Positions 5,271 through 7,112 of a DNA stretch of 7,112 nucleotides are shown in pieces (the stretch's first letter is position 1; each line of letters opens with the position of its first letter). Source of the stretch: an uncultured Polymorphobacter sp. (GTDB lineage Bacteria; Pseudomonadota; Alphaproteobacteria; Sphingomonadales; Sphingomonadaceae); assembly GCA_937871645.1 (NCBI GenBank), contig CALMPZ010000048.1, positions 1-7,112 on the forward strand, read 5' to 3'. The position numbers and the translations under genes were made by a program. The notes under the pieces were generated by a model. It did no database searches. It saw only the letters and a list, made by a program, of their open reading frames with translations, and had not been told where the DNA came from.

Positions 5271-7085
5271 TTGTACGAGCCGGGGGTGCGGGAATTTGAC
5301 GCAGTGAGCGCGACGCCGGCGGGCAGTGCCGCGCCAAGGTTCGCGCGCAATGTGGGCGACGGCTGGGCCGCGCGCCTGCGCCGCTTCGGCATCGACAGGT
5401 TCGGCGTCGATGTCAGCCGCTTCGATCTCAGCAATTTGCGCGATGTCGACCTGCGTGTCGATCTCGGCCACCGCATCGGCACGCGTGACTGGTGGCTCGG
5501 CGCCGCAACGATCAGCCTGTTGTGCGCGCTGGCGTTGCGCGGCGGCTGGAGCGTCGCCCCGCTGCCGGTGCCGGCGCGCGCGCCCTATACCGCCAGCCAG
5601 GTCGAAGATGCCGCGCCCGATGCCATCGGCCCGATGGCGCTCGGTGCCGTAACCGGCCGCTATGCGCCGCCGACGCGCATGGCCGAGGAACTCGCCGAGG
5701 CCCCCGAGCGGCCGCGCATCGAGGCCACCGCGCGCGTGCGCGGCGGTGAAAGCCTGTCGCGCGCGCTGCGCCGCGCCGAAGTCGGTGCCACTGACGCCGA
5801 CGCGGTAAACCGGCTGGTCGGTGGCCGCGCGGTCAAGCCGGGCACGGCGATCGACCTCGTGCTCGGCCGCCGCGAGAACAAGTCGGTGCCGCGTCCGCTC
5901 GAAAAACTGGGCTACCGCGCCGCATTCGACCTGCGCATCGAAGTGCTGCGCAACGAAGCCGGCGAGCTGGTGCTCAAGCGCATCCCCATCGCCGTCGACA
6001 ACACGCCGCTGCGCATTTCGGGCACCGTCGGCAGCGGGTTGGCCCGCGCCGCACGCAGCGCCGGTGTCCCCGCCAAGGCGGTCGCCGATTACATTCAGGC
6101 GATGGGCTATGTCATCGACATGCAGCGCCAGGTCGGCAAGAAAGACCGCTACGACATCGTGCTCGAACATCGCCGCGCCGAAACCGGCGAAACCGAAACC
6201 GGCGGGCTGATCTACGGCGCACTGACGCCGGCGAAGGGCGAGAAGATCGAATTGCTGCGCTGGGGCGGCGGGGGCGGCCAATTCTACCGCGCCAACGGCG
6301 AAAGCGCCCGCAAGGGGTTGATGCGCACACCGGTCAACGGGGCGCGCCAGACATCGGGCTTCGGCATGCGCTTCCATCCGGTACTGAGCTATTCGCGGCT
6401 GCACCAGGGCACCGATTTCGGCGCCGGTTACGGCGCGCCGATCATGGCAGCCGCCGGCGGCAAGATCATCATGGCCGGCCCGCACGGCGGTCACGGCAAC
6501 TACATCAAGATCCTGCACCGCCCCGGATTGGCGACCGCCTACGCGCATCTCAGCCGCTTCGCCGTCAAGAACGGCCAGCAAGTCGCGCAGGGACAGGTCA
6601 TCGGCTATGTCGGCTCGACCGGCCTGTCGACCGGCCCGCACCTCCACTACGAAGTCTGGCTCAACAACAAGCCGGTCAACCCGATGTCGATCAAGTTCAC
6701 CGGCGGCACCCAGCTCGGCGGCGGCGACCTCGGCCAGTTCAAGGCCAAACTCGCATCGATGCGCAACCTGCGCCCCGCCGGCTCGATCGATGACGGCGAC
6801 GCGAAGCCGATGCCGACCAAGCTGACGCGCGCCACGCCGGTGGTGGAAGCACCGCCGGTCGCCGCACCGCCGGTCAAGGAAAAGCCCGTCGCCAAGGCAC
6901 CCGCCAAGGCCAAGGTGACCAAGAAGGACAGCGCGAAGACGGCGAAGGCCAAGCCCTCGTCGAAGACCGCAAAGGCGAAATCCACCAAGGCCAAGCCGGC
7001 GGCCAAGTCGAAGACCCCGGCAAAGCCTAAATCCAAGACGGCGAGCAAATCCAAATCGACGTCAAAGTCGAAGGCGGCAAAATAG
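5271..7085 (+). CDS. Membrane-anchored M23 (LytM-type) peptidoglycan endopeptidase
   Basis: A 604-residue protein if started at TTG 5271. Residues 1-73 are predicted cytoplasmic and include a short five-residue periodic stretch (39-63). A hydrophobic segment at 74-89, beginning W-W-L-G and ending before an Arg, is the only membrane anchor. The periplasmic part has an OapA/LysM-like region (about 151-199, R-G-G-E-S-L-S-R-A-L) and then the M23 domain (about 353-475). That domain has S-G-F-G-M-R-F-H-P (362-370), the H-x-x-x-D zinc motif (His378, Asp382), Y-A-H (His426) and H-L-H-Y-E (His457, His459). Zinc ligands should be His378, Asp382 and His459, with His426 and His457 catalytic, so this is an active enzyme rather than an EnvC/NlpD-like activator. 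It should cut cross-link peptides in murein during growth or division. The last 71 residues are extremely lysine-rich (25 Lys, 2 acidic). It is transcribed alone, divergently from the helicase. The start is the main uncertainty; GTG 5304 is the best alternative. Confidence 0.9.
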   Translation: MYEPGVREFDAVSATPAGSAAPRFARNVGDGWAARLRRFGIDRFGVDVSRFDLSNLRDVDLRVDLGHRIGTRDWWLGAATISLLCALALRGGWSVAPLPVPARAPYTASQVEDAAPDAIGPMALGAVTGRYAPPTRMAEELAEAPERPRIEATARVRGGESLSRALRRAEVGATDADAVNRLVGGRAVKPGTAIDLVLGRRENKSVPRPLEKLGYRAAFDLRIEVLRNEAGELVLKRIPIAVDNTPLRISGTVGSGLARAARSAGVPAKAVADYIQAMGYVIDMQRQVGKKDRYDIVLEHRRAETGETETGGLIYGALTPAKGEKIELLRWGGGGGQFYRANGESARKGLMRTPVNGARQTSGFGMRFHPVLSYSRLHQGTDFGAGYGAPIMAAAGGKIIMAGPHGGHGNYIKILHRPGLATAYAHLSRFAVKNGQQVAQGQVIGYVGSTGLSTGPHLHYEVWLNNKPVNPMSIKFTGGTQLGGGDLGQFKAKLASMRNLRPAGSIDDGDAKPMPTKLTRATPVVEAPPVAAPPVKEKPVAKAPAKAKVTKKDSAKTAKAKPSSKTAKAKSTKAKPAAKSKTPAKPKSKTASKSKSTSKSKAAK

Positions 7086-7112
7086 CAAGGGCCTCCGGCG
7101 GGCAGGCCTGAG

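Noticed and set aside
5115..6647. 510-codon open frame on the - strand opposite the M23 gene
   Set aside because: Same cause: low stop frequency opposite GC-rich codons. No domain is seen, it runs through the divergent promoter region, and the + strand encodes an intact M23 active site.
7089..7112. Possible hairpin GGCCT/AGGCC after the peptidase stop
   Set aside because: Only five pairs with a 9-nt loop, no T-run, and the window ends here; a longer terminator could continue outside but cannot be seen.
1..7112. Defence system, prophage, transposon, CRISPR array, tRNA or rRNA
   Set aside because: All open frames with recognisable content are housekeeping or envelope genes; no repeats, terminal inverted repeats, integrase or RNA-gene signatures were found.

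Overview
This GC-rich window looks like chromosomal DNA of an alphaproteobacterium, most likely a member of the Sphingomonadales. The assignment rests on protein character and gene order (M23 peptidase, SUV3-like helicase, S4 protein, 7Fe ferredoxin, CarD/CdnL regulator), an arrangement I associate with that order from memory. No rRNA, tRNA, CRISPR array, insertion sequence, integrase or phage gene is visible. It reads as an ordinary housekeeping region, and I do not see strong evidence for a new defence or mobile system.

Layout. 1-157 is a leader holding a 15-bp operator-like palindrome. 158-796 (+) encodes a DUF4136 outer-membrane-type lipoprotein. A perfect 13-bp stem at 814-843 ends it and, on the other strand, the converging carD gene. 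869-1369 (-) is the CarD/CdnL RNA polymerase-binding regulator. The 318-bp gap 1370-1687 has no gene; it holds a direct repeat spaced 33 bp and a GC-rich hairpin. 1688-2023 (-) is fdxA, a 7Fe ferredoxin. 2126-2410 (-) is a small S4 RNA-binding protein of the Hsp15 type. 2430-5018 (-) is a long SUV3-type helicase. 5019-5270 is a divergent promoter region with an AT-rich island. 5271-7085 (+) is a membrane-anchored M23 peptidoglycan endopeptidase with an intact active site and a very lysine-rich C-terminal tail.

How the genes fit together. Helicase and S4 gene lie 19 bp apart on one strand and are probably co-transcribed; both are predicted to act on RNA or ribosomes. fdxA and carD follow on the same strand after gaps large enough for their own promoters, and fdxA has a plausible one. 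CarD/CdnL proteins stabilise open complexes, notably at rRNA promoters, so the minus-strand cluster can be read as a growth and RNA-metabolism neighbourhood; that functional link is inference. The two outer genes, a lipoprotein and a cell-wall hydrolase, are envelope functions transcribed in the opposite direction. The helicase, S4 protein and peptidase all appear to use non-ATG starts (GTG, TTG, TTG).
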